Shown here in pieces: positions 1-12,380 of a stretch of DNA of 64,000 nt; position 1 is the first letter of the stretch; the number at the start of each line of letters is the position of its first letter. Below the pieces are notes generated by a model. That model made no database searches and was not told where the DNA came from. It was given only the letters and a program-made list of their open reading frames with translations. This DNA comes from Acanthochlamys bracteata (Eukaryota; Streptophyta; Magnoliopsida; Pandanales; Velloziaceae), in contig CM034138.1 in NCBI GenBank assembly GCA_019914995.1, forward strand, positions 4,650,001-4,714,000, read 5' to 3'. A program made the translations under genes and the position numbers.

Positions 1-57
1 TAAAAATTAAAAAATTATTTTTTTATAAGTAAAACCAAACACCCCTTTAATCATATG
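1..57. mobile_element. Right end of a MITE (fragment)
   Basis: The window opens in AT-rich sequence ending in CCAAACACCCCTTTAA. The same kind of terminus closes the complete MITE at 47942-48201. The left end lies outside the window, so this is assigned by end similarity only. Confidence 0.3.
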
Positions 58-550
58 ATTTGGTGAAAGTCACTAGCATGTATTTGATCACACTAACTCT
101 ACAAGAGTTTGTAGATTTTGTCGGTCCGCAGCCATGGTTATTATCCCTTGTAAAATGAAGTCTAAAAAAAAATTTTACTTGTGCGGCAAGGTGGACATTT
201 TCGAATAGGTTAAGATAAACATTTATCCTAACACCCAGTTACAAGTCAGACTGAGACATCAAAAGCTCTGGACGAGTAGCTTATATTAGTTTATTGGTTT
301 TCGACGTAGCTAGATTGTGGGCTTAATCCATATGTATAATGATTTACTTCAATTTAATCTGTAGTAATTGCTGAGTTCAAGTTAGTGTTTCCCTTTTACA
401 CAAGCTTCTACTTTTGTTGGATCAACTGCTCTTGCCTAATGAAACCAACCGCACCCCAAGAATCTCGACGCTTGTGTTTTACTACATTCCTATAACCTTA
501 TCTCCTCCGTAAGTCATGATCAAAAGAAAGCAAATTGCTAACTATGCATA
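58..550. other. Intergenic, nothing recognised
   Basis: No coding frame, RNA gene or repeat boundary could be supported here. Confidence 0.5.
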
Positions 551-1123
551 AGGGTTGCTAAATTTTGATCCGATTTAAAAATTTGATCCGAAATTGATCC
601 AAAAAAATTAGATTCGGGTTAAATCTTAGTCGGATTCGATTTGATTTTGGATCGATTCGAAAATGATCCGAAAAATTTAAACAGATTCAGATCGAGTTCG
701 GATTGATCCAAAATTGATCCGTTTAATCCGTATAACTATTTATATAGTATATATTACTTAACAATTAAAAAATAATAGCAAAAGATTTGAATTTAATTTG
801 TATATATATTTTTTAATTTATTTTAATTTTAACTAATTTTTATTTAATTTATAAATTTTGTCAAAATTAATATTTTTCTTTTTAAATATATCATAATTGA
901 TAATTTTTTATATTATTATTAAAAATTAATATTTATAATTTTTATTTAATAATTTAATTATTAAATGGGTCGATCCGAGTTTGATCAGATTATAAATAGG
1001 CTGGATTAGGGTTGACAATTTTGACCTACATAAATAAATAGGTCGAGTTAGGATTGAACAATTTTGATCCGGTTATTATATGGATCGATCCGAAACTGAT
1101 TCAGAAATCTGAATTGCCATCTC
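551..1123 (-). mobile_element. MITE, family A, copy 1
   Basis: A 573-bp AT-rich non-coding element. Its interior matches, over several hundred bases and in opposite orientation, the element at 21327-21891; both contain the shared block around ATTTATATAGTATATATTAC and the stretch TTAAATGGGTCGATCCGAG. Its ends (AGGGTTGCTAA and TTGCCATCTC) are worn relatives of the GGGGTGGCAA/TTGCCACCCC termini of copy 2. A TA dinucleotide lies on both sides. The outer 150 bases are rich in GATCCGAAA-type motifs. Confidence 0.75.
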
Positions 1124-1276
1124 TACTAAGCATAGTTATAATTAGAACTTGCTTTAGGAACCTATTATCTTTGAAAGTGGCCGGATTATCATATTTAGAT
1201 ATTTTTGTCAAGAATCTTACTAAATCGGATTTACTACTATAAAAAAGATTATTACCAACTGAATACTAACGATTGA

Positions 1277-1371
1277 ACTATTTTTATCAAGGATCTTGAA
1301 GTACTAGAATCCTTTAGGACATGTACTATTTCTGTCAAGTATCTTGAAGTACTAGAATTTTTTAGGACATG
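1277..1371. repeat. 48-bp tandem duplication
   Basis: Two adjacent units (1277-1324 and 1325-1371) share the core CTTGAAGTACTAGAAT and the ending TTTAGGACATGT, with a few substitutions. A weaker related piece lies about 80 bases upstream. Confidence 0.7.
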
Positions 1372-3687
1372 TTGTTGGATACATTTTTATGTTGCAAATT
1401 ATGTATTACCACAAAACAGTTCCAATTATTTACACCACCCAATACAATGAGTGAGAGGCTATAGTTGTTGAATTTTGCTATGTCAAAACATAGGCAAAGA
1501 GCAAATGTTAGACATTTTTGGCAGATTTGAACTTCCGCATTTTGATATTTTGATAAATATTACAATCATTCAAATTAAATCTCATTTATTGTACAACAAA
1601 CGTTATAGTTATTCTGCACAATTTTCATTGTTGTAATTATCAAATAATATCAGTCGAATGGACAAATTTTTGTGCAATAATCTATGTACTCAAATAATAT
1701 TAGGGTCATCTTTAGGGGCATGGATTAGGTGCAATAGACATTCAAGTCATCTGATGCATTGTAAACCAGTTGACTTTGATCATTATTATATAATGCCAGC
1801 CACTGCAACTTAAAAATATTAGAGTTGCTGTGCAAAATAACTCAAAATGGAAAGGATAAATTGTGTTGTATAATTAAAATTTTATATTTAAAACTCATTC
1901 AATGAAGACAAATAAATGGTCAGTGGAAGTGTTATTATTTCCTACATAGAATAGAGATTAGATGATTGAGACAATTCAGATGAAGGAAACAAATAGAGCA
2001 CACAAATCAAAAAAGCATATAGAACATTTTTATGTGGTTCAAATGCAAATCCAGCCTACATTCACAATACTCTTCACCAAGAGTGACTTTTATATTTGTT
2101 GTCAAATGCTACAATCCAAGACTCTGACATTCCACCGAGAGCCATCGCTTCAATGAAGTTCCGTCACCAGGCAAACTTCCTGGAGGCTTCCTATACTTCA
2201 CAGTTTCTCTCCAGCCACAAACTACGTAGCTTTTACAAAAGACAACACCTTGAGAATACTTCAACTCAAACCTTTCTCATTTCGAGTGCATTCCACACTC
2301 ATTACAACACTCTACTGTTTTAGAGGTTACAAGACTTCACATTCTTCACAAGTTAACTCTACTATCTCTCTCTTATGCAATAGAATTCACTCAATGGAGA
2401 TTTAAGAGAGGATCAAAAGAAAATTGAACATTGGTTCTAACTCACAGAAGCTCCTAGTATATAATGTTTAATGCATAATTGAAGATTTATTATGTTTCTC
2501 AATTCGCTTCTTTTCTCTATTTGTTCTTCAATACCTTCATTTCCTTCTTAATTCAATCACTTATATATCTGAGGCTTCCTCAATGATTTTTTCAAGTCGA
2601 TCTCTTCTTTAATGACCATGAATTAAATGCTCATCCCCACCATTATTTCGTGTCAATCGAGTCTGGATCGTTCTGACAAGGCAACCGCGACAACACACCT
2701 AGTGGCTAATGCGCGCTTTGGATATAATCTTTCCTTTGATAGCTCAACTGATGCTCGATTGGAGATATGGATAATTAAAATTTGTTGCTGTCAACTCTTT
2801 GGGATCCCCTTTATGATGGTTTATCAGCTTATTTTGGACATTCATGTTTACCATTAGGTCTATCGATGTTGATGCGATCTGAATTTCTTTAAGGTAAGTG
2901 TTGAAGTGAGTTTATTTAACAATAGTAATCCTATATATTTCATATATATGTATGTATACGTTTTGTATGATAGTATAAAAAATAATATAATATTTTTTCA
3001 GTAAGTAGCGAGAGTGGTTAGTGACAGATTAATATATCTATGACATTGCTATTAACCAATTTTGATATTTTTAAATTGTTAGAGGCAACCAAAATGTAAA
3101 GAGCAGTAACTAGATCCTCCTGTGGACCCGAACGTTAATTCAGAAGTCGTATTCCTAACAAGTCATCATGCCCAGCCCACTGAGCCTAAACCTGACCAAG
3201 ACCTACACCAAAACCAAAACCTAAACCTAGACCAGTAGGAAGTGCATGAAACCACACCTAGTTTATTGCAAACCTCTTTTGTAGACTAGATGTCCATTTC
3301 GCTTTATTTACTGATCTCTGTTTCTATCATTGTTATGTTGATGGAATTCCTCTTTTGTATGTTTGGTAAAATTCCAACTGTTTAATGTTATGTGTGTTAA
3401 GTTTTAAAATCTTATGAATGCTCAATGCTGATATTACTAAAGTATAAGTGTATTCTTTGATCATTCGTACGCTCATGTTTGTTATATCTAAGTGAATATT
3501 TGGTACTTGACAAGTTGTCTTTTGTGGTGGCCGAAACAGCCTTATATGATGCAGATTTTTCTAGCTCCGAAGAAATCTATAACATGTACTGTAAATTTGT
3601 TTCAAGGACTATTGCTTTGTGCTCACGTATTTTGTTGTTGATGATAAAAACAAGAAAAAATTAGTATGTGTAGAAAAAATGATAGAT
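1372..3687. other. Intergenic, probable decayed repeat DNA
   Basis: No intact gene was found; open frames are short and have no recognisable domain. The proline/lysine-rich-looking stretch near 3165-3240 (repeated CCTAAACC and CCAAAACC) lies just upstream of polypurine motifs and could be the worn 3' part of a retrotransposon. Confidence 0.4.
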
Positions 3688-4330
3688 AAAGGGGGATCAT
3701 TATGTCAGAAATCAAGGGGAGATTTGATTACAATGGTGAAAATAGTAGGGGAGAGTTTGTTGGTAAACTGAAATGAAATTATCAAATGATTTAAAATATA
3801 TAGTTTCTTCAACAATAAATAAATAATTCGTGCATGATTTGGTTATCATAAAAAAAAGAAGAAGATAGTTAAAATCCTAAGTAATTTTAGTGATAATAAA
3901 GATTGAGTAATTATATTTTATGTATTTTTTATACTAATGAGTATTATTTAAATATTTTAGCATCACAACACTGCAATCATCTAACCTATCTAGCTAATGA
4001 AATAAAGAAGTCAGCTGAAAATCAGTCAACTAGCATACTACTAATCAGTATATTCACTCAGAACAAAAGCATATATTCGAATAGAGAAGCACAACCGAAT
4101 ACCAGCAAATACATCAGGTGATGTGTTGCTGCGTAGTTCAAATATAGCATCTATACAAAGCAGCCAAAGCACCAGCCAGCTGATGAACCGCTGACTATCT
4201 GATATAGAGCTTTTAGAAGATCACACTAGAGCTATTGACATGCGATCTTTAGAGCATATTTCAAAAATAATTCCGACTAGCACTGTGCTTTTCTTCTACA
4301 TATTTTGACAGATATATAGAGTAGCAAATT
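3688..4330 (+). mobile_element. Remnant 3' end of a Sirevirus-like element
   Basis: Three purine-rich motifs follow one another (AAAGGGGGA at 3689, ATCAAGGGGAGA at 3711, AGTAGGGGAGAG at 3744). Repeated polypurine tracts before the 3' LTR are typical of Sireviruses and are also seen in the intact element of this window before 38241. They are followed by AGTGATAATAAAGATTGA (from 3890), which resembles the TTTTGATGATAACAAA start zone of Sirevirus-type LTRs, and by a tail rich in CAGC/TAGC motifs like those at 7080-7330 and 52290-52570. Boundaries are approximate. Confidence 0.35.
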
Positions 4331-4380
4331 CAAAAAGAAGGAGATATATGGGAGCATTAAATAAGTTTAGAGGAATCGAA

Positions 4381-4622
4381 AGGGACGTTTGAAAGCGCTT
4401 ATCAAGTGAAACTTTTCTGAAATAAAAATATTTTTAGAATATTTCGGAAAAAGAGCTTTACTTTTTTATCTTCAAAAATTAAAATCGATAATAACAAGAT
4501 CTTATAATTTACAATTTTTTTATATTATTCAAACTTTTAAATAAATTCTATACGATATTATAGAAGATTTATTAGAAATGTGAAATGTGATGTTTGAATG
4601 AAATGGAGTCTAAACGCACTGC
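4381..4622. mobile_element. Possible short MITE
   Basis: AT-rich segment with imperfect inverted ends (AGGGACGTTTGAAAGCG and GTCTAAACGCACTGCC) of the GCGTTTGG type seen at 14159 and 19693. No clear target duplication was found. Confidence 0.3.
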
Positions 4623-6970
4623 CAAATGGTGTGGAAGAAGCAAAGAAAGCAAAATTCTTTAAAAAAAAAGAAAACACATGAAAAGACAAAGAAAGCTAAT
4701 GCAAGCTGAGGAAAGCTTAAGGAATGCAGAGAGTGGTAAAATGGGGCAAAACCTCATAGAGAAAAACCTGCAACTATTAATTCAAATGGGGAGATGAATA
4801 GAATTATGACAAATTAAAAATAAACACTCTATTGTTCTAAAATAGTTACTAAACAGTACGTAGTCGGTCGATCAGAAATTTACAAACTAATGATTGAGTG
4901 TGAACTGTGCCATCATTGAAGTTGTTAGCACTATAATTTAAATAAAATAGATACAAGTGCTAAGAAATGCAAACCAATCGGCACATCAGAAATTTGTACT
5001 TGGTACGGCACCATAGTACCTCTATCCACGTCGCTTGACATCGCAAATGAAATCCACTAACGTTAAAACAACATACAATAATCGAGATTTAAAGTTTAAC
5101 AAAACACCTCTGCCTCAACCGTATCTCCACACAAGGACACCTCACACCATCCATCTAGACTTCGAAAAGTCTCTTCGGCTACAACCGTGCACGCCTTCAC
5201 AAAGGCCTAGAACAAACCGCTAACCTACAGCTAAGCTATCAACTCGAGAACTTGCAAGTTCTCCTACAACCTTCTCTCAAAGTTACAACGTGATTACGGA
5301 GTTTAGCTTAAGTGGTCTTGCTTATAATGATTTCTAGTCACTCAACAAAAAGCTCAAGTGATCTCATGCAAAAGAAACATAAAGAATAAAAACTCAAAGA
5401 ATGCTCTCGATTGAAGTTGATTTCTTTGTTAGGTAGCAAAATGTATCTCTGTTTAAGTGCTATGTAAGTTGTGTCTCTTGTTGTTTTCTTCACTGGAGTT
5501 ATATAGCAAAGTGTCCTCCATGATGGCTGCTCATCAGATCAATCAAGGATACAGTGGCTAATAACAAAGCTATGGTCAAGATCTAGTGCTAAGAGCTACT
5601 TAATATGTTTCAGCAGTTGTATCTCCTTCTCTGAAATTTTCGCTGATTTTGTCCCATGGCTGACCATTGTTTGCTGATGTGGGTATGTTCTACTATGTCT
5701 CAGGAACGGTTCCTCAAAATTTGAAGTGAATCGGATCTGATTTGAGGCTACAAAGTCATCTAACAGTTCAAGGTATCCTATAAGGTTTCTGGTTCGTTAT
5801 CCGAATTTTACGGCAGATTCCTTGTAATAACCATTATGATCCCTTTCCATAAAATTAATCTTCAATATGTACTCTTCAATTTGCACATAAAGATCATACC
5901 AACATTCAAAGGAATGGTTAAGATATAAGGATTCGAACTTGGTTGTTCTAGAGTTGTGTTCATGCTATAAACTTTCTATCTTTGTAGATTTGCTTGATGT
6001 TTTCCAATAGTTTCTCCATAAATTTAGAAATAAATATATTTAAAATCATTTTGATTGTTCTAGCATCATCTAAAGACACTTACAACTGGTTGACACATCT
6101 ATGAATCCAAAAGACAAGTTTGGCCTAAGTGAATGTCTCGATTGAGTCCATCAACTAGCTAAGTCTGTTCAGTCAATTTGCCGATATTATTAACTTCCTT
6201 AGTTAATGTATCTACCGCATTTTGTACTATAGTTATGCCAGCTTTCAGTAGTGAAAATTGGATCTCCAAAATATGATTCGAGCTGAAAGATATCGATTTG
6301 CAAGCCATTGTCCAGATTTGATTCACTTAGGTGCATCCAGAATTGGTAGAAGCAAAATATCAAACTTTTCCAATTTTTGTAAAATTTGTCTTTTCATGTA
6401 ATGACCTGATTTTTGGAATGTAGAAACTTCATGATGTCTTATATCCATAGAAAAAATCGGATTCGCAAAATATTATCTAAGCAGAGATATATAGAATTTG
6501 CTGATTACTGTGTTGAGATGTTGTCCAAATGATCCAGTGGTTTTGGATAGTGTGATCCGCAAACTTCATAGAATTTTTTTGTCTTCAATACCTGATAAAA
6601 TTTCGTGCTCTTTGTCTTCATTTACTCTCTGTTATGCTATATGTCAAATGCAATTAAGAAATCTCATTTTGTTGTCCAAATCTCATTAAGAAATCTCAAT
6701 AAAGATTCAATACTTAATCAAATTCTGCACACAATTCTGTCTAGCTCCATATATTACTCAAGTCTAATGTAGATATGTCCAAAATTTAGCAATAATTTTC
6801 AAATATACGTATCACTAAAATATTTAGGATTTACAACAAAACCATTCTAGAAAAGGAAGCACATCTATCAAGTAAGGTTTCCGCATCCTTTAGAAACTTG
6901 TGAGATCAATAGGCCTTAGAAATAGCAAATTCACAACCGTCAAAATGAAGATTCAAACTTGGAAAAATCT
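4623..6970. other. Intergenic, nothing firmly recognised
   Basis: No conserved coding domain was seen in any frame. Parts around 5100-5300 look like decayed retrotransposon sequence, but no boundary or domain supports a call. Confidence 0.4.
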
Positions 6971-7560
6971 CAGAGATAGGGAGTGGAGTATGTTGGAATC
7001 CCAATAAATTTTTATGTTAACAATGAATAAGTACTTATAATTTATGCGCTTTTTATATTAATAAGTTTGATCTAATTATTTTAGCAAGTCAGTACTGAAT
7101 CAGCTAGCTAACTATATGCTGCTAAATAACACCCAAATATCAGTTAGAAGTCATTAAGTAAACTTATTGCTGACAAGTGCGGCACTTCAAACAGAGAGCA
7201 CACCAGTCACTAGTTAGCCAGCTAAGAACCTGTTGAATAGTGCACCACTCGAAACAGAGCATATCAGTAACGAACCAGCTAGCTAACGTGTTACTGACTA
7301 TTAAACAGAGAGGATGTTCAAAATCATCAGTATACCAGTTAGCTAAATCCTATTAGTTTAACATAGACCTACTAAATGTCAATAGCTTACTAACCATGAG
7401 GGCCCTACTAACAATCTGACAGAAAGCATCATATGAGAGCTATCTACAAGTATACTGTTATGGCATTATGCATCGAAAAGATTGTGTAGCTTTAGGTCCT
7501 TCTAGTTGATCTTGGCATAGAGTCCCAAGACGCCTATGCTATGACAATACTTGTTTCACT
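6971..7560 (+). mobile_element. LTR-like remnant, Sirevirus type
   Basis: A purine-rich stretch (6971-6990) is directly followed by TGTTGGAATCC, the classic start of an LTR, and then by a body rich in AGCTAGCTAAC-like words. The start resembles the Sirevirus LTR start in this window at 29738. The right end could not be placed and no partner LTR was seen. Confidence 0.4.
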
Positions 7561-7911
7561 CAAATTGCCAGTAATTTTATTTTTCATAAGCTTTAAAAAC
7601 ATATCGAGACTGATTTTGTTTTATTTGAGGTCACTAATACACAGCATGCTTTTCCTTCCCCTGCACACAAAGACAGAGTGATGTACGAGTCCAAAAAAAA
7701 GCCATGCGCTTGATATAAACGCTTATAGATATTATACGAAGTAAAAGTGTTATCGACTAGAAACTAACATTCTAATGATATGACAATACTGTCCACACAA
7801 GTTTATGGAATATAAGGTCCATCATCTTCTCCTAGAACAAGAAATAGTTTTTTGAAATTTATATCATACTCCTGAAATATGAGGTAATGATTATAACTGT
7901 GATTTACTTAT
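7561..7911. other. Intergenic; ends with target site of Copia 1
   Basis: No gene was seen. The last five bases (CTTAT, 7907-7911) are the left target-site duplication of the following retrotransposon. Confidence 0.5.
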
Positions 7912-8477
7912 TATTGGGTTCCCTTCAATATGGAGGATCCAAATAAATTATTTTCTATTATTGTGGCCCCAAATTACAAGTAGAAGAAAAGATAGGAAAT
8001 AAGAAAAAAGGATGAATCGGGAGAGGGTATGTTTTCTAGCCCTAACAGTGAGCAGCAGCCATAAGGAGAAAAAAAGAGAGAAAAAGAGACAGAAAAAAGG
8101 GAGAGAAAAAAGGTGAAGAAGAAGAAAGAGAAAGGAAGAGAAGAGAAGCTCTTTTGTCTCATTGTTGTTGAAATCTTTCACCCATTTGGTTCAATTTAAT
8201 CCTACTCAAATTATAGGTAAATTTGTCCTAAACTTCTCTATTATTTATTGTGGTTTGAATGTGTGTATCATTTAGCATTATAACTAAAAATAAAATGATC
8301 CTTTAATTGTGTACTAGAGATGAATTTATTTATTTATTATTATTGAATAGTAGAAGATTGTATTATGTGTGGTTATTATGGTTGAATTATATTTGAATAG
8401 TTGGTATCTATTTGATTGCACAAAGAGGAGTAGATTTGATCCGTATGTATTTGTCACAAGTTGTTGTCATCCTGTCA
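7912..8477 (+). repeat. 5' LTR of Copia 1
   Basis: 566 bp, ends in CA; the first bases (TATTGGG) are a mutated TG start compared with TGTCGGA in the 3' LTR. It holds about 80 bases of AG-rich sequence (about 8070-8150) that are almost absent from the 3' LTR, which explains most of the length difference. Confidence 0.93.
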
Positions 8478-8480
8478 AAG

Positions 8481-8493
8481 TGGTATCAGAGAC
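8481..8493 (+). other. Primer binding site, initiator tRNA-Met type
   Basis: TGGTATCAGAGAC begins four bases after the 5' LTR. It is the usual plant Copia site complementary to the 3' end of initiator methionine tRNA. Confidence 0.9.
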
Positions 8494-8527
8494 AGATTGT
8501 TGTGTTGAATTTTTGTGTGCAAACAAA

Positions 8528-9384
8528 TGGAGAAGAGTATAGGTGGTAGCATGGTGAAGCTCAACTCATCCAACTACTCTGGAAGTCACGCATGGAAGAC
8601 ATACTTTATTGTAAAGATTTGTATGATCCAATTGAAGGGGACAACGCAAAGTCGAGTTCCATGTCTGAAGTTGATTGGAAGAAGCTGAATCGCAAGATTA
8701 TTGAATTGATCAGATAGTGGATTGATGATAGTGCCTTCAATCATGTGTCGTCAGAGACAGATGTTCAAAAGTTGTGGGCAAAATTGGAGAGTCTTTACAA
8801 AAGAAAGACAGCTCAGAAAAAGGCATTTTTTATTTGAAAGATTGTGAAATGAAGTACAAAAAAGAGAGCTCCGCGGTCGAGCATTTGAGCAGCTTTCAGA
8901 ATGTAATGAACCAGATTACAAACACGAGTATAGTGCTTGGCGATGAGGTACAAACTCTCTTACTCCTTAGTTCCTTACCAGACAATTCGCAAAATCTAGT
9001 CGTCTCACTCAGTAACTCAGCTCCAAATGGCAAGGTCAGTATGTTGAATGAAGAGACTAGAAGGAAGGAATTAGACATTACTCACAAATCTGATGCATTG
9101 CCAGTTGAGAGTAGAGGAGAAGCAAATCAAAACATGCATATCGTCATGACAATAGAAGCAAGTCAAGAGAAAAGTCCAATTCCCAAAGGAATATTGAGTG
9201 CTGCTATTGTAAGAAGTTAGGCCATATGGAGAGAGAGTGTAGAAAGAAGAAACATAATATAATAAGTGGAGGATATGTTGAGAAGGATGAAAAGAAGAAT
9301 GCCGCAGCGGTTGCATCCGATTGCGAAGTCACCATTGTTTATGATGAAGCATATGTTAATCTCACTAGTGAGAATTCTTCATAG
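8528..9384 (+). pseudogene. gag of Copia 1, frameshifted
   Basis: The leader start reads MEKSIGGSMVKLNSSNYSG, followed within about 60 bases by a frameshift. The middle part continues as a capsid-like sequence in another frame and contains SSLPDNSQNLVVSLSNSAP, a Tnt1-type gag signature. A zinc knuckle C-X2-C-X4-H-X4-C is encoded at 9199-9240 (CCYCKKLGHMEREC) but sits in a different frame from the capsid part. In an intact element this protein packages the RNA; here at least two shifts and a stop destroy it. Confidence 0.85.
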
Positions 9385-12340
9385 GTGATTGATTCGGGTG
9401 CTTCTTTCCACATCTCTTGTAAAGGAGATCTTTTCACATCTTATACTTGTGGCGACTTTAGTAGAGTAAGAATGGCAAATCAAGGGGTGTCCAAAATTAT
9501 CGGCATAGGAGATGTATTGTTGGAGACCGATCTTGGATGCAAACTACTTTTGAAGAATGTGAGACATGCTCCTAATTTGCGTCTCAATTTGATCTTTACC
9601 GGAGTACTTGATAAACAAAACTATCTGCATAGACATGATGAAGGAAAATAGAAGCTCACTAAAGGAACTGTTGTGGTGGCAAGAAGTCAAAAGATTGGCT
9701 CTCTCTATTTCACACAAGCAAAGTTATGTATGGAGGAAGTGAATGCAGTTATGTATGGAGGCCACATTGGCGAGAAGGGAGTTGAGATTTTCTCAAGAAA
9801 GAAGCTTTTATCTTTAAATGGTATATTTCTTGAAACCTGCACTCATTGTTTTAATGGCAAGCAACATAGAGTAGCATTTCAGAAATCACTTTCATCTAAA
9901 TAGTTAAACATCCTAGACTTAGTACACACGGATGTGTGCTCTATGAATGCTACTTCTCTTGGCAGTGCTTTGTATTATGTTTCTTTTATTGATGGCCACT
10001 CCAGAAAAGTGTGGGCTTTTGCTTTGAAATCCAAAGATCAAGTATTTGAGTTGTTTAAGAAATTTCATGCAAGTGTCGAAAGGGAAAAAAGAAGAAGGTC
10101 AAATGTGTTCGGGCAGATAATGGTGAAGAGTATATAGTGCTTTTTGAGATACTGTCAAGAGCAAAGAATTCCTTGAAAAGACTGTTCCCAAGACATTTCA
10201 ACATAATGGAGTTGCCGAGAAAATGAACCGCACTATTTGTGAGAGAATTCGATCTATGCTCTCATATGCCAAACTTTCAAAATCCTTTTGGGGTGAAGCA
10301 ATGCGCACAGCAGTGGATGTAATCATCCTTTCTCCTTCTGTTCCACTTAACTTTAATGTGCCTCAACAGGTGTGGACAGGTAAAAAAGTGTCTTATGATT
10401 ATTTGAAGGTATTTGGTTGCAAAGCTTTTGTTAATATCTCAAAATATGAGATGTCTAAGCTTAATGTGAAATCCAAACAATAAATATTTGTTAGTTATGG
10501 TCATGAGAAGTTTGGCTATAGACTTTGAGATTTATTACTAAGAAAATTGTCAGAAGCAGAGATGTTATTTTTCTTGAAGACCAAACTATTGAAGACTTTG
10601 AAAAGAGCGAGAAGCCAAAGTCTACTCGAAGAACTTATGTTGATTTGAGCTCGAGCACTTCTACACCTATGACACAATATCAAAGGGGAGCTATGCACGA
10701 TGGTAGCAATGATATTGATGATGATCATAATGCATCTCATGAAGAAGCTTTGCACGAGCAACACGAAGAAATCTCTCCATCAATACAGCCTAGTAAGAGG
10801 ATCCAGTAGAGAGCCTTCTACTAGATGTCCTCCTAGTGAATATGTTTTGATCACATATGAGGAGGAGCCTAAAAATTATGAAGAAGCATTGTCACGTCAA
10901 CACAAAAAAGAATGGTTAAGAGCTATGCAAGAAGAGATGCAATCCTTGCATAAGAATGACACCTTTGAGTTGGTAAAACTACCAAAGGGCAAGAAGGCAC
11001 TTAAGAACAAGTGGGTTTTCCGATTGAAAACTGAAGAACATATCTCATAAGCAAGATACAAAGTAAGATTGATTGTGAAGGGTTTTGGTCAAAGGATAGG
11101 TATTGACTATGAAGAAATATTTTCTCCAATTGTGAAGATGTTTTCAATCCGAGGTATTCTACGCCTTGGTGCAAGTATGAACTTGAAAGTAGAGCAACTT
11201 GATGTGAAGACCACCTTTCTTCATGGTGATTTAGATGAGGAGATTTATATAAAGTAACCGGAAGGGTTTAAAGTCAAAAGCAAAGAAGACATGGTTTGCA
11301 AGTTGAAGAAGAGTTTATATGTCTTGAAACAAGCCCCAAGGCAATGGTACAAGCAGTTTGACTCTTTTATGACAAATCACGGGTATGTAAGAACTATTTC
11401 TAACCATTATGCTTATGTGAAGAAACTTGATGATGGTGACTTTGTGATTCTCTTATTTTGTATAGACGATATGTTGATTGTTGAGCCAAACACTATCAAG
11501 GTTGGCAAATTAAAGAAAGAGCTTAGTAAGTCTTTGGATATGAAAGACTTAAACCGGCGAAACAAATTTTGGGCATGAAGATCTCGTGTGACAAAAAGCA
11601 TAGAAAGTTGTGGTTATCTCAAAAACTCTATATTGAGATGGTGCTCAAAATATTTAATATGGAGAAGGAAAAACCGATTAGAACTCGTCTTGGTGGTCAC
11701 TTCAAACTAAAATCTAAACATTGTCCTTCGTGTGACAAAGAGAAGGAGGAAATGATAAAGATTCCCTATGGGCCAGCCATAGAAAGTTTAATGTATGCCA
11801 TGGTGTGTACAAAATCTGACATAGCATATGAAGTTGGTGTGGTTAGTAGGTTCCTTACAAATCCAGAAAAGGAGCATTGGAATGTCGTAAAGTGGATACT
11901 CCATTATCTTAAAGGTACTCCTAACATGTGTATCTAGAAAATTAACTTCTGGCTACTTGTTTATTTTTGTAGGGGGAGCAGCCTTTTGGCAATCTAAATT
12001 ATAAAAGTGTGTTGGTTTATCTACCACTAAGGCGGAGTACATAGTCACTACTGAAGCTTGAAAGAAAATATTGTAAATGTAAAGATTCTTAGGTGAGTTG
12101 GACTTTAAGAAAGACAAGTTTGTTGTTTTTTGTGATAGTCAAAGTATCATTCACCTAAGCAAAAATCCAAATTTACACTCAAATCCAAACATATGTGAGG
12201 TACCATTGGATTCGGGATGAACTATAGAAGAAAACTCTGCATCTTGAGAAGGTTCACACCGACGAGAACGGCACCAATATGTTAACCAAGACATGAACCT
12301 TGGAGAAGCATGCCGCATGTACTGTGAAGGATAGCTTGGT
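9385..12340 (+). pseudogene. pol of Copia 1 (protease, integrase, RT, RNase H), broken
   Basis: Domains occur in Copia order. The protease active-site region VIDSGASFHIS is at 9385. The integrase part has CTHCFNGKQHR near 9838 and HTDVCSMN with SFIDGHSRKVWAF at 9925-10020. The reverse transcriptase has KNKWVFRLK (11005), EQLDVKTTFLHGDL (11190), LKQAPRQWYKQF (11325) and the catalytic-type box CIDDMLI, where the usual YVDD reads CIDD (11460). The RNase H part has SDIAYEVGVVSRFL (11816) and decays before 12340. Stops interrupt at about 9650, 9901, 10137, 11048 and 11257. A pseudogene by direct reading. Confidence 0.9.
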
Positions 12341-12367
12341 GAAGCCCTTATCGTCCTCCACATAGTC

Positions 12368-12380
12368 AGAAAGGGAGATT
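12368..12380 (+). other. Polypurine tract of Copia 1
   Basis: AGAAAGGGAGATT directly precedes the TG start of the 3' LTR, where second-strand synthesis would be primed. Confidence 0.8.

Noticed and set aside
1054..1242. 62-codon frame overlapping the end of the first MITE
   Set aside because: It begins inside the MITE and shows no domain; most short frames in this AT-rich window are of this kind.
3165..3240. Telomere-like CCTAAACC words
   Set aside because: The units are irregular and mixed with CCAAAACC and GACC; not a telomeric CCCTAAA array.
7948..8181. Phenylalanine/leucine-rich frame on the minus strand
   Set aside because: It is the reverse of the purine-rich tract of the Copia 1 LTR; low complexity, not a gene.
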